DNA of 64,000 nt from Venturia oleaginea. Lineage: Eukaryota > Ascomycota > Dothideomycetes > Venturiales > Venturiaceae. This document shows positions 10,292-21,276 of this stretch, in pieces (position 1 is the stretch's first letter; every line of letters starts with the position of its first letter). The notes under the pieces were generated by a model, which worked only from the letters and a program-made list of their open reading frames with translations, was not told the DNA's origin and made no database searches. The position numbers and the translations under genes are program-made. The stretch is taken from positions 992,001-1,056,000 of the forward strand of contig JABMLP010000016.1 of NCBI GenBank assembly GCA_013176395.1. Direction: 5' to 3'.

Positions 10292-12394
10292 ATGTTTCTA
10301 CCCACTCCCTCCTTCTCAGCATACTTAACCCTCCTCACCCTAGCCCACGCCAAAATAAACCGCAAACCAATAATCCAACAATTCAACCCGCACCTTACGA
10401 CCTCCCACCCACACAGCCCCCTCCACCTCGGCAACGGCAACTTCGCCTTCGGCGTCGATATAACAGGTCTCCAGACTTTTCTCCCACATAACACGCTTTC
10501 TTCTTGGGGGTGGCATAATGATTCGTTACCTACGACGGCGAATCAGACGTCCATAAGCGATTACACCGGTGTGGAGTGGTGGACGCATGGGAAACTTGTG
10601 AATTACGATCAACCTAATGCGAAGCAGAAGGCGATTAGCCAGTGGTTGATTGCGAATCCGCACCGGGTGAATCTTGGGAGGGTTGGGTTGTGGTTTGGTG
10701 ATGGGGATGTGACGGAGGGGATGTTGGAGGGGAAGAAACAGGTTTTTGATCTTTGGGAGGGGGGTGTTGAGTCTTCTTTCTCGTTGCGTGGGGAGGTTGT
10801 TAGGGTTTCCACGATGGTCAGTCCGTTTTCTGATACTGTTTTTGTGGAGATTCGGTCGGGGCTGCTTGGGAAGGGGGCGTTGGGTGTTTTTTTGGATTTC
10901 CCGTATGCGAGTGGGCGAAATAAGTTTGAGGCGCCGTTTGTTGGGGTGTGGAATGCTACGGAGAGGCATGGGACTTTTCTTGAGGTGGGGAAGGGGGGCG
11001 CGACGGTGAGGCATGTGCTTGATTCTACGGCGTATTTTGCGCATGTGAGGTGGGAGGGTGGTGCTGTGATTGAGAGGGAGAGGGAGGATGCTCATAGGTA
11101 TGTTTTGAAACCTAGCATTGAGAAGGGCGAGGTTTTCAAATTCACGGTTACTTTTACGGAGAAAGCGGCGCCGGAGGGGATATCAACGATGGAGGAAATT
11201 AGGTCGCAAACGAGACAGTGGTGGCAAGAATATTGGGAGAATGGCGCCTTCATTTCTCTCCCGACCTCCTCAAATTCTTCAGCGAAAGAATTACAGCGTC
11301 GAATCATCCTCACACAATACCTCCTCGCAGTCAACGGAGCAGGCAAAGACCCGGCTCAAGAATCCGGCCTCGTGAACAACGGATGGTATGGAAAATTCCA
11401 TCTAGAAATGGTCTTCTGGCACCTGGCTCACTGGATGATCTGGGATAAATGGTCCCTCTTCGATCGCAGCACCGGTGTCTACGATCGCTTCCTACCATCA
11501 AGCAATGAACGTGCAAAAAAGCAGGGCTATGAAGGTGCTCGACTGGGGAAAATGAGTGATCCATCGGGACGATCGGCACCAGGCCAGATAAACAGCGTTC
11601 TCATCTGGCAACAACCGCATCCGATGTATTTTGCCGAAATGGAATATCGCAAGTTCCCAACAGAGAAGACATTGGAGAAGTGGGATCGTGTCTTGACTGC
11701 TGTTGCAGATTTCATGGCTAGCTACGCGTGGTTCAATGAGACGACGAAGGTATACGATCTTGGTCCACCGGTTCACATCGTCTCAGAGAACACAAATCCA
11801 AACATCACCACCAATCCAACTTTCGAACTCGCATATTGGCGCTTCGGACTCGATGTAGCTGAGAAATGGAAAAAGAGGCAGGACAAACCTGTCCCCCCGA
11901 AATGGACAACAGTTCGAGAAAACCTCGCCCCCTTTCCAATTCAGAATGGTGTCTATGTCCTTCACGAAGGTATAAAGAATCCATGGACAACCCCAAAACT
12001 CACACAAGACCATCCAGGCCTTCTAGGTCTTAACGGTTGGCTTCCCCAAGACTCCCGTCTCAACCTCACAATCTTCAATGCCACAGTCGCCAAGGTATAC
12101 GAATCATGGAATTTCACACGCTCGTATGGATGGGATTTCCCTCTACTGGCATTGACGGCAGCGAGGATGGGTGATGTCGAGAAAGCTGTGGAGTGGCTTC
12201 TACATCCTGATTTCAGGTTTGATGAAGTGGGGATGCCGGTTGGGGGCGTGAGGGTCGCAACGCCTTATTTTCCTGCGGCAGCCGGGTTGTTGCTGGCTGT
12301 TGGGATGATGGCCGGGGGTTGGGATGGGAAAAGTGGCATGGTGTTTCCAGAGGCGTGGAAAGTTGAGGCGGAGGGGTTTCAGAGGGCTTTGTGA
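10292..12394 (+). CDS. Secreted six-hairpin glycosidase-like protein
   Basis: Predicted secreted enzyme of 700 aa in one uninterrupted exon. A hydrophobic N-terminus (about 20 residues, ending TLAHA) looks like a signal peptide. The mature start has LGNGNFAFGVDITGLQTFLP, an opening I know from proteins annotated as (alpha/alpha)6 six-hairpin glycosidases related to GH65/GH95. Blocks around 11360-11480 (NNGWYGKFHLEMVFWHLAHW) and 12100-12180 (ESWNFTRSYGWDFPLLALTA) fit the helical-barrel catalytic part, where Glu/Asp residues act as acid and base. The substrate is unknown. Several NxT/S sites suggest glycosylation. There is no intron in 2.1 kb, and third-codon-position bases switch from C-rich to G-rich and back along the gene. 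Confidence 0.7.
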   Translation: MFLPTPSFSAYLTLLTLAHAKINRKPIIQQFNPHLTTSHPHSPLHLGNGNFAFGVDITGLQTFLPHNTLSSWGWHNDSLPTTANQTSISDYTGVEWWTHGKLVNYDQPNAKQKAISQWLIANPHRVNLGRVGLWFGDGDVTEGMLEGKKQVFDLWEGGVESSFSLRGEVVRVSTMVSPFSDTVFVEIRSGLLGKGALGVFLDFPYASGRNKFEAPFVGVWNATERHGTFLEVGKGGATVRHVLDSTAYFAHVRWEGGAVIEREREDAHRYVLKPSIEKGEVFKFTVTFTEKAAPEGISTMEEIRSQTRQWWQEYWENGAFISLPTSSNSSAKELQRRIILTQYLLAVNGAGKDPAQESGLVNNGWYGKFHLEMVFWHLAHWMIWDKWSLFDRSTGVYDRFLPSSNERAKKQGYEGARLGKMSDPSGRSAPGQINSVLIWQQPHPMYFAEMEYRKFPTEKTLEKWDRVLTAVADFMASYAWFNETTKVYDLGPPVHIVSENTNPNITTNPTFELAYWRFGLDVAEKWKKRQDKPVPPKWTTVRENLAPFPIQNGVYVLHEGIKNPWTTPKLTQDHPGLLGLNGWLPQDSRLNLTIFNATVAKVYESWNFTRSYGWDFPLLALTAARMGDVEKAVEWLLHPDFRFDEVGMPVGGVRVATPYFPAAAGLLLAVGMMAGGWDGKSGMVFPEAWKVEAEGFQRAL

Positions 12395-12847
12395 TGGTTG
12401 TTGGTGGTAATATTCCTGTTTATAGCCGCCACTGTATCTCTCCAAGGCTACCTTTTGAGTCGAGATCGATAGGAATAATGTACTGACAACCAAGAATGCC
12501 GAGATTGCCAAAATATTTGTCGATCGGAGTTTTACGTATGTGAATTTTTCAGACCTGCCCTCCACTATTATAATTCAAACCAGGCTTCTGTAGGTTGAGC
12601 TGCCGTGAATATCTTGCAAAAATCCCTTTTCCTCAGTGATCATGAAAAAGCAGTTGCAATCCGTACATTCTACTCGGCCTCGGTGACAAAGTCTCGATTC
12701 TAGAATGCTGCGAATCTCGAACCCGACTCTTTCATCCTAGTCTATCGTCCACAGCATCCAAAGATGATTCTCAGCGATTCCATACTCTTCTCGTCGGGAT
12801 GAATCGCCGATGGTGCCTCCTTTTCATCGCAGCAAAGCATCGATAAA
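12395..12847. other. Convergent intergenic region
   Basis: This 450 bp lies between the convergent 3' ends of the glycosidase and F-box genes. I see only terminator-type AT-rich sequence and no supported gene. Confidence 0.4.
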
Positions 12848-13880
12848 CTAGCTGCGTTCATAAATTTTCCGAATGCTTTTGTGTTTGTAGTCGAATCTTG
12901 GCATGTATCGGAGGAAATGGAACTCGTTCACAGAATAGCCTCCCGTACTCAAATCGCACCAGATGGAAAATCTAGCATGATTTACTCCGATTTCCAGCTC
13001 AACATCTTTGGGACAAAATTTGTATGAGAATCGCTTGATCGTTGTTGATTTGCCAGTGCAAGATCGGCGTTTGTGTTCTTTGGTGACAGCTCTGATCTCT
13101 TGAGGATGTTTCTTTGGACACATCCAGGTACTGTGGAAAGCACCCATCAATGCATCAATAGACATCTTGTCGCGCCATGAAGTAAATTCCCATGATAGCT
13201 TCATCAAACATTGGTCTTCGACAAGTTTTGGCTGCACCACAAGCTTATCGGCAAGTCTCCCCAAACCCCGTGGCTCGTATTGGTTTTCTATGAATGCATT
13301 TAGATGAGCACGATAAGAGTACTTCATCCATGCCAGCCTGCTTAAAATCGAGTTGAATCGACGCCTAAATTCGTAGTTGCAGCTTGTTGTGTTCAGGGAA
13401 ATTTGCGTAGGCTTCTTGCGTTTTCCGAGGTAAGAAATGGATAGCGATTCCCAAAACACGATAGACTGGGTAAAATTGATTCTAAGCATATATTAGCTCG
13501 CGAATTACAGCTATTGACGAATCTGTGCTTGAATTGTCAGTGTTGGAAACATCGACGTACCTGTGCAGCGAATTACACCTCCAACAATGTCTGAAGTCCG
13601 GAAGCCTCGACGCAATGTCATCTCGGATCATTATTTTATCGATTAATCCAGACTGTGTAAAAAGTGACCGACCTTTCCCTGACAGTAATTCGTGCAACCC
13701 TTTACAAGCCTGAGAGAGCAAAATCTTATCTGTCAGCGTTGAATGGTCGAGGATGCATAGGAGAAGATCAAGTGGTAGGTCGAGGAGTCGAAAGGATTCC
13801 GGTTGGAGGCCAGCAGCTTCAAGCCGCCAAAGCTTCGTGAATATTCCGCTTAGCCAGGCTTTCAAGGTCGAAAATGGCAT
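12848..13880 (-). CDS. F-box domain protein
   Basis: Predicted substrate adaptor of an SCF ubiquitin ligase. Exon 1 is 13880-13561 and exon 2 is 13481-12848, around a 79-nt intron from GTACGT to TGCTTAG; the protein is 317 aa. The F-box lies at about residues 25-65: FRLLDLPLDLLLCILDH, then DKILLSQACKGLHELLSG. A CWRCNSLHRY motif just before the splice site resembles the Cys pair seen after the F-box in many fungal members. The C-terminal part (LAWMKYSYRAHLNAFI, then RLADKLVVQPKLVEDQCLMK and EFHFLRYMPRFDY) is typical of fungal F-box proteins, but I cannot name the target. The ATG at 13880 starts the frame directly before MPFSTLKAWL. Longer frames upstream have no ATG start. Confidence 0.75.
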
Positions 13881-14311
13881 ATTGATAGGAGTATAGGCTG
13901 TTGATTCTGCTGACAGTGGTTCTCGCAGAGAATTCATCAGATAAATATGTTGAAACAAAGTGGATCTGAGGTGAAAGACGCGCAGGTTTCTCACTGGTAC
14001 CGCACAACTTTGATTCAAATAATTGATCGTGTCTACCAAAGTCAGACTCCCAATGATCTTTCTTTACTATGGCTGGATCAACAGATGCCTCCATCTCCTC
14101 CTCTCCTACCTCAACCATCGACGTCGGCGTGCACAAATACCATGTATCTGCCAACGAGCGGTATTTCTGCGCTACTTTTGTGAGAAAGTTAAGATTAATG
14201 GCGCCCGTATGGTTGGAGGATTGGGACGACCACTGTTGCTCAGCCTTCTTCACCATGCTCTTTCATCGGTCACACTATAGCTTCTCACCAGAAGTCCTTT
14301 CATCTCCTCGT

Positions 14312-14370
14312 TGATGAAGGTGATGAAGGTGATGAAGGTGGTGAAGATGGTGAAGGTGGTGAAGGTGGAA
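14312..14370. repeat. GATGAAGGT minisatellite
   Basis: A 9-bp unit GATGAAGGT with GGTGAAGAT/GGTGAAGGT variants is repeated about six times. It lies between the F-box gene and the hydrolase gene, outside any supported exon. Confidence 0.8.
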
Positions 14371-14562
14371 GGATAGCTGCTTCCGCCGTGAAGTGCTAGA
14401 GCCCTCCATAGCCCGCTTATCGCGCTTCCCTGCACCCGATTGATATCATACTCGACGTTTTGTTACCACATACAATCATTATTGCCTCTATAAGACACAA
14501 TCGTATATTTCTCCTCATGTCGCTGCTAACCAGAATAACACCTCCACGTCCATACTCAAATC

Positions 14563-15276
14563 ATGTCTCACGCCGACCACCCTGATACCGCGTCCTACAA
14601 GTCCTCAGGCTTCGGCGGAAAGATAGGATGGGGCAAATCTCCAGCTCTCCTCCTCATCGATGTCTGCACAGCCTATTGGACCCCCGGTAGCCCTCTAGAC
14701 TGTTCCTCAAACCCAGCCGCCGTAGCCTCCATCCCGGTCATGAAATCTCTCCTCGCCGCAGCCCGCCAAGGTGGTGTCCCCGTAATCTGGACACAAGTCG
14801 TGTACGAGCACGAGGATATGGCAGACGCTGGTATATTCTGGAAGAAGAGCAAGTCGCTTGATGTGTGGAAGAAGGGGGATACACGGGGTTACGATTCGTT
14901 GGTTGAAGGGTTGGAACCATCCAAGGGAGAATTGGTCATTACGAAGAAATATCCCAGTGCTTTCTTTGGAACGGATTTGGCTACGAGACTCAATGTTTTG
15001 GGGGTGGACACTGTTGTTATATGCGGTGTGAGCACGAGTGGTTGCGTGAGAGCTAGCACTCTGGACACAATGCAGCATGGATACAGGCCGATGGTAAGGA
15101 CAACCGCAGAAAGTACCAGAGTCATAGCTAACGACGATCTCTAGGTCGTAGAAACAGCCTGCGGCGACAGATCTCCTGAAATTCACAATGCCAATGTCTT
15201 TGACATGAATGCGAAGATGGCAGATGTGGTCTCGGAGGAAGAAGCTGTGACTAAGTTGAAGGCTGGAAGGCAGTAG
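14563..15276 (+). CDS. Isochorismatase-like cysteine hydrolase
   Basis: Member of the isochorismatase-like hydrolase superfamily, closest in appearance to N-carbamoylsarcosine amidase-type enzymes that hydrolyse C-N bonds. Exon 1 is 14563-15093 and exon 2 is 15145-15276, around a 51-nt intron; the protein is 220 aa. The catalytic triad is visible: Asp in ALLLIDVCTAYW, Lys in VITKKYPSAFFGTDL, and the nucleophilic Cys in VVICGVSTSGCVRASTLD, preceded by the usual cis-peptide-type GVS segment. The C-terminal exon continues with VVETACGDRSPEIHNAN, the normal ending of the fold. The substrate cannot be told from sequence. The gene is complete and has no metabolic neighbours that would suggest a pathway. 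Confidence 0.88.
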
Positions 15277-16315
15277 TCAAAGTATCAAAGGTGTAGCGAA
15301 ATTGAAAGTCCATCATCCTGATCTCCTCTTTCTGTTCAACGCGTTCTGTCTCTTACTATTGAAGCTTAAGCTTCTTCGCGACACGTAGATTTTGTGAAGT
15401 GATCTCGCATCAACCTCACAATTCCGACCACGATTGGCCCTCACACATCCCAGACTGAATTAACCAAATAACCCATTTCTCCTCTCTCGGCTACGGAATC
15501 CTCGCGCTTGATTTACTGAGGTGCGGACAATCTTCCAAATCCTCAGATTAAACCGCTTTCAGACCTAAACCCATGAGCGGTGGAATTATCAAATTTATTG
15601 ATGTGCGTGGGGTAGGGAGAGTGATTGGAATAGGACACGATATCGGCGCTACTCTTCTGAGTAGATTAGTAGCATATTATCTAGCGCAGGCAGAATAAGT
15701 AGTCTTTTTAGCTGTTGGGCAGCCAAAAATGGGCGGTCCATTAAAGTGGATGGAATTGACGTGATGATGAGAGAAAAATGATGGGATATGAGATGCTGGG
15801 AAGTATACCGTGGATAGCGAAAGATGTAAGGCCCCAACAGCTTCTGGAGGCGAATGCGGGGAGTGCTATATCTTTGATATTTTGTAAGGAGGATGAGGAG
15901 TGGATACGGTGGTTTTATCCTTTAGGGAAGATGAAGGGGTTTGTAAAAGGGGATTGGATGGTTGCGATTGGTGAATGGGCAGTTGAGGGAGGAGCATTTG
16001 AGGGTTTTCAGGAGGAAGGATTGGTGTCATGGTGCTAAGAGGTGGTAATGGATGTGAATGGGCGAGTTGTTCTTGGAGGATGAGAAGGGGTTTGAAGAGT
16101 GTGGGATTGAGAAGTCGGTACTGTTTGTTGTGCCGGATGAGTGCTGTACAGTAAGAAGGGTTTCTGAACGGTCATTTTCTAAGGTGGACATTGGGTGCAT
16201 TCAGAGAATGCGCAAGCGAGGAACACAGCCATCGAAAAGCTTTTGCTTCGGACAAAAAGAATGGGATCGTATCTGAGGAATCATTCATCATCATTACATA
16301 TCTCTACTCATTCTG
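15277..16315. other. About 1 kb without a supported gene
   Basis: An 86-codon plus-strand frame at 15778-16038 is the longest. It is Trp/Gly/Glu-rich and I do not recognise it. I see no splice partners, so it is left uncalled. Confidence 0.35.
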
Positions 16316-18195
16316 TCATCTCATTTCTCGATCTCGCCATTGTCTTTGTAAACTCCATCCCCTACCATCTTCCTCCTTCCCCAACCTCACCCGTATCCTC
16401 TTTGCTTCATCTTCCATCTCTTCCACGGTAGCCATCTGTATTTTCCCCATATCCCCGCCCCTTTTCGCAGACTCATCATCAACAGAGTGGAAGAGAAGCG
16501 GCAAGCAAGAGTATTTCCACACCTCTACGCCTTTTCCATTTGTTTCTACTATCGCCATAAAAAGAAGGACAACACCTCCGAATACTAGCACGGCAGGGAA
16601 CGTAATCCAAGGCCACTTGACACGGATGTATGTCTCCTGAGATAGGGATTGGCCGATGACGCTGTCGTTGGAGAGAGAGCGTATATACTTGGACACGGAA
16701 GTGGCGACGTTGTTCATCGCGATGGTGAAATCGAGTTCTGCGTAGAGGAATCTGTTCACATCTGATGTCCACATGAGACCTCCGTCGAGACTTGAGGAAC
16801 CGTCCGCGCTAGTGATATTCGAGGTTTCTGTAGTGACGTTGCCAACCAAGGTCCTTTCTATAGCAGTTGCAAGCGCATCCAGCGTATCCGAGCCATCGAC
16901 AGAATATTCCTGGCCCCTAACTGTGGTAGAAGAAACGTTGTATATGGGCAAGCCCGTTATGAGAGTTGTTGGTCCAAAGTTCGTGACGAACGATTGTTCA
17001 GGATCTCCAATTTGCGACAGCGAAGCTTTGCCTTGTTGCACAGATAAATCGTGTTGGGTGACGCACATTGATAGTTCGCACTCAGTAGCTTGTAGAACCT
17101 GTTCTCTTGCGATCCCAGGATTGATCGATCCGTTTCCGTCCTCCATGACAATCCGACTGACTCTTTGGAAGGCGTTATCATCCGATGTGCTTGAATTAAG
17201 CCTCGATCCCCAGATTCGTTGTCTTAGTTCTCCAGACCCCTCGATATCCATTCCGGTAGAGGAGTTGATGGCTATGGAAAAGTACGCGTAGCTAAAACTG
17301 CTTCTCGGAAGGTTGTAAGTGCATGCCCTATTCGTTTCGTTCAACATTTTACAGCTCCAACTCTTTCTAGCATAATCTGTCACGTTGACGCATTTCGAGC
17401 ATAGACCGAGAGAGGATAACGGAGGCCATGTACAATTCGATGATGGACAGGTAGGGGCGAAGTCTACCATAGGTACTTTGGTGTTGACGCCATTCTCGAC
17501 AGCTAGGGTGATACCAATCTCTGGATATTTGCCGAGAAGACGAGTTCTGACACCAGCATCGACCTTGTTGAATGCGCGGAACTGTGCTAATAAATGTGAG
17601 TAAACGCTCGATAATTACATTCAACTTGTCTCCACTGACCTGACTGATTGAATGATGTAGCTCTAAGTATTGCTGTCGAACTCTCTGGCCGCGAAAGAGT
17701 CCTTTGAGGCGTAGTGATGAGTTGCTGGATGAAAGGATCGAAACCTAGTAGGAATAGCACAATCAAGGCCCCCAAAGATGCAAGAGAGAACTTGGAGGTT
17801 CTCAGCAAAACCAACGCTCCCCAAGGGCCTCTTGATGCCTCATCGTAAACCTGCAAATCCAGCAACCGCCGTTCCTTCTCATGAAACCAGAGCCATTTGA
17901 GCTGACTCAAAGCTGAACTAACAACCAGTAGCAGAGTTGTCTTCACCACAGTCCCTAGCAGAGAAGCTATGGTGTTAAGCGTAATTCCAAAAGGTATTTC
18001 CGGCAAAGGCTTTCCGTCGAACACTCTCAACGTAATGATGATGGCCAGAAAAGAGCTGAGCGTGATGGTGATACTGGTAATCTCCCAAAACCACCAGCGA
18101 CTGCTAATGCGCCGAAATGGATGGGAGTTAAATGTTGAGCGACGTGAGATGCCACTCATTTTTGTGTCCATCCTGTCTATGTGCGCGTATGACAT
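16316..18195 (-). CDS. DUF3176 family multi-pass membrane protein (intact)
   Basis: Fungal membrane protein of unknown function, 608 aa. Exon 1 is 18195-17640 and exon 2 is 17586-16316, around a 53-nt intron (GTCAGT to TTATTAG). Three membrane segments lie in the N-terminal third: WEITSITITLSSFLAIIITL, a second through LLGTVVKTTLLLVVSSAL, and a third through ASLGALIVLFLLGFDPFI. WLWFHEKERRLLDL and RGPWGALVLL are between them. A long presumably extracellular domain carries the conserved CPSSNCTWPPLSSLGLCSKC motif and many NxS/T sites. A fourth helix (ITFPAVLVFGGVVLLFMAI) precedes a short charged tail. The broken paralogue at 7816-9800 has the same plan. Family members are numerous in ascomycetes and their role is unknown. 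Confidence 0.88.
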
Positions 18196-19587
18196 GTTTG
18201 GCGGCAGGAAATAGGAAAAACAGCAGAGGCTACATGATCGACGGTTCTACTTGAAGGTTTCAGGATAGCAAAGGCGACAAGAAAATCATGCATGTCGAAG
18301 GTCTAGCTTGTGCAATGGCGCTTCGAGCAGCTGAAGGTCTGACAAAAGGCCTCGGCAGTGCACGCAGACTTATCATTGGCACGATAATGTTAGAAAAGGT
18401 AGGGGAACAGGTCAAGGACTATGTCGTGGACGAGTTGATTTTTGACGATCTTGCGGCAATGCTTACCTGTGAAACTTGTAGCCTACGCTGTCTGCCTATC
18501 ATTTCGTGAGTAACAATTCTATTTTTGGCGAAGCGCGCTCCCACAGCCCCTCGGCACCGCCACAAGCGGCACTGTACGCGTGGAGGTGAATTGTTGCAAC
18601 AAGAGGCGGCGCAACGTTAACAACATCCTGCTTTCCTGCACCATCTCCGACCACATACAATGCCTGGGGCCCTGCAAGCATATTCTTTCAGGAGCCTGCC
18701 GCCAAATCTCTGTGGGAGAGATAGCTTTTGTGAATGGCTCAGAATATGGCACGAGCAAACAAGTTGGAACGTCTGCACGAGGGTCGATATTGCAGCGTTA
18801 GAACGCCAGAGTGGTTCGAATCCTGCGGAAGAGTCGGCCGAGGACGGATTTGGCTGAATCCCGCGTAAGCACTATTCATCAAGGATGACATCCTTCGGGG
18901 ATATTCCAGTACTTCTCAGATCCTTTGGCAACATGTGGACGACATGCTGCAGCGAAACCTTGGTGAATTATATATGATGTATCAAGCTCGGGATCGAAGC
19001 TATGGCTTGCGTGCCTCCATGAACAAGCCTGTCGCGGAAAGGAGCCATTGTTTAAGCGGGATCTGGGTGCAACAGAGGTTCAGGGGAGATGGAGGTGGAG
19101 GAAAATGGGAGGAGGACGCGACGCGACTAGAAAATGCTGTCGGCTCCATCAATCTTTGCCCAATTTGGACTAGCTGGTATGAGTTCGAATCGGATACCTC
19201 CCGTAGGAAAAGCAGCATCTCAGCAAGACAACATCCATTTCGTGCTCTCCAACGCTGATGATCGTATCGACTCTCGTCCCCTTCGGCATTGTTCCCAGTC
19301 TCAGAAAAGCAGATATATGGCCTTCGAGCCTAGGTGGGTGGCAAGATCCATAAATATCAATGAATTCCTTGCAACCCAGCAAAAGAACCTCGCCAGATAT
19401 CTATCGAGGGTGATTTGTTTCATCAGAGCAGAGATCTTATGATATGGAGGAGGCTGGGAGCTCCTTCCCAATACATTTCCGGTCCATGACTTTCTTCATC
19501 TCCCCCACAGGACTCTACACAACATCAACATCACCCACATACATATCTTTCATCCACTGCTATCCACTACAAACCATCAATCTCAGT
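18196..19587. other. Gene-poor stretch upstream of small secreted protein
   Basis: About 1.4 kb with only short, unrelated frames (up to 107 codons) and no domain or consistent splicing. It probably contains promoters for the genes on both sides. Confidence 0.35.
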
Positions 19588-19845
19588 ATGTGTTTCAGTC
19601 CCACCACAATCCTCACCCTTACTCTAGCCACCAGCACCAGCTTGGTGAACTCTTCTCCAGCGATGAACACTTTCGACCCATCGAAGTTTAGATGCCTCCA
19701 CGCATGCGAATTCAGTGAGGCCACAGAATATACGCCATGGAAGCTAATTGCTGACCTGATAGCCGCCGATTGCAGAAACCGTCCCGAGGAAGCATGTCGC
19801 AACTCAAACTGTAAATACGCGGGCTGGAATAAATGGTGTCTGTGA
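19588..19845 (+). CDS. Small secreted cysteine-rich protein 1
   Basis: An 85-aa protein in a single exon. The first about 25 residues (MCFSPTTILTLTLATSTSLV...) look like a moderate signal peptide. The mature part has cysteines in FRCLHAC, AADCRN, EACRNSNC and a terminal KWCL, enough for three disulphides. It has no known domain. Such short Cys-rich secreted proteins are candidate effectors or antimicrobial proteins in fungi, but function here is not shown. A longer upstream frame exists without a better start. A similar-sized secreted protein lies 0.85 kb downstream on the same strand. Confidence 0.5.
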   Translation: MCFSPTTILTLTLATSTSLVNSSPAMNTFDPSKFRCLHACEFSEATEYTPWKLIADLIAADCRNRPEEACRNSNCKYAGWNKWCL

Positions 19846-20688
19846 TCCCGATGTTTTGTCACCTTGAATGGGGAACTGGAGGCTTTGATCGACTTGTACT
19901 TTGTTTTGTCTCGTCCGGGGTTTACTGGCGATGTCTCGATGTTCATGCTTCTCAGGCTCTTCACTTCTTGTCTCCACCATCCCTGTACCTGGACTCGACT
20001 CTTACCTTTCCTGATTTATGCCTGGATCCACAACATCACTACGATACAGATCAGTGTGAAAGTAATGTGAACTGGCATGACTCCCACCAGATCACAGCTG
20101 ACCGGATCCAGACACCAATTGCCAAAGTGGGACTGGGATCGTGAAAACACCTTTTGCAGACGGATTTGACGCGACGAACCGGGTTTGGGATTTACCATGC
20201 TCCTTCGCCAGAGAAAGGCCCTAAATGTATCCTTCAGCTCTCTTTATTCTGTGTGCCTTCAAGTTAAAGACTTTTACCATCTTACCTGGTAATCAAATTC
20301 GAATCTTGAAATTGTGTCCACTACTTCAGGATCGATATCGATGACTGTCCCACCAATCCCCAATTCAAAACCCTCTCCTCGATACAAACTCTTCCATCAA
20401 CCTCCGGCGCAACAAACCATTCAGGGGGAAGAACACCTTATAAATGGCTACCCGCATGCGTCACACAACCACAACATAACCAATATCCAAACGAACATGT
20501 ATACGTCCGCCTCTTTTCCCAGACCAGCCCAGACCAGAAGCTTCGTTCGATAAAGAGCCACACCCCAAAAACTCTATTCCAGCGTCTCAAGATTTAATTC
20601 TCCGTTGTTACAAGTCTATTTTCTACATTGCACAAGCATTTCAGCCATCGTATTTGTTGTTTTGGTACGTGTATATGCAACCACAGAT
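19846..20688. other. Spacer between two small secreted protein genes
   Basis: About 840 bp with no supported gene. The last 200 bp before 20689 is CT-rich, as is usual for fungal core promoters. Confidence 0.4.
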
Positions 20689-20992
20689 ATGCATATCATA
20701 ATCCTCATCCTCCTCTCCGTTACCACCTCAGTGACAATCGCAGAACAAACGACGAATCGATGTGGGGGGAGTCGATGTGGTAATGGTACGTGTTTTGCTT
20801 CCCCTTCTTCCAAGATTAGAGTCCTTAATATACCCGACAGATTTATCATGTCAAACCACCGTTGCCTGCGCAGGCGCCTTCTGCTCCGAGGGATATTGTA
20901 ATGGCGCCAAGGCTACATTCCAACAGATATACATGTATTGCGAACATCATTATACCGATGTCGAGTGTCGAGATTGGAGATCACAGTTGTGA
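20689..20992 (+). CDS. Small secreted cysteine-rich protein 2
   Basis: Predicted 82-aa secreted protein. Exon 1 is 20689-20785 and exon 2 is 20841-20992, around a 55-nt intron (GTACGT to CCGACAG, phase 1). The N-terminus MHIIILILLSVTTSVTIAEQ is a clear signal peptide. The mature chain begins with RCGGSRCGND and then SCQTTVACAGAFCSEGYC, followed by two more cysteines (MYCEHH, VECRDW), eight in all. I know no family with this spacing. The intron lies just after the first Cys pair, a layout common in fungal effector-like genes. A start 28 codons upstream in the same frame is possible but would spoil the signal peptide. Confidence 0.6.
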
Positions 20993-21276
20993 GGTGGATA
21001 AGGAGGACGGGGACAGGGGGGAGGGAAACATTGAGAAGATAGTAGAGAGAGGGTGGAGAGGAGAAGGGAGAAGTCGAAGAAAATGCCATTAGTGGATTCG
21101 CTTCATTCGAGATTCATGGGAGAAGCAAAAGTATTGTAGCCTAAAATCAAAGGCCTGCTTTCCGACTCGTATATGTCGCTAAATTTTACCACAGATTTGC
21201 TTCAGTTGTATGCGCCCAGTCTTCTCCCATCTTCCCATAAAATTCCTGGATGTATTACATGGTTGGCCTCCTGTTA

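Noticed and set aside
10526..11095. 189-codon antisense frame inside the glycosidase gene
   Set aside because: Arg/Pro/His-rich composition is what the G/T-rich codons of the sense gene give on the other strand.
13819..14256. 145-codon minus-strand frame upstream of the F-box exon
   Set aside because: It is in another phase and lacks recognisable features; the F-box protein starts cleanly at 13880.
14312..14370. Possible CRISPR-like or regulatory array
   Set aside because: Units are 9 bp without spacers; this is an ordinary minisatellite.
15778..16038. 86-codon frame rich in Trp, Gly and Glu
   Set aside because: No family, no splice partner, and no composition like neighbouring genes.
10292..18195. 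Possible secondary-metabolite cluster around the glycosidase, hydrolase and DUF3176 genes
   Set aside because: No synthase, no pathway regulator and no tailoring enzymes are present. The P450 lies 26 kb away among unrelated genes.
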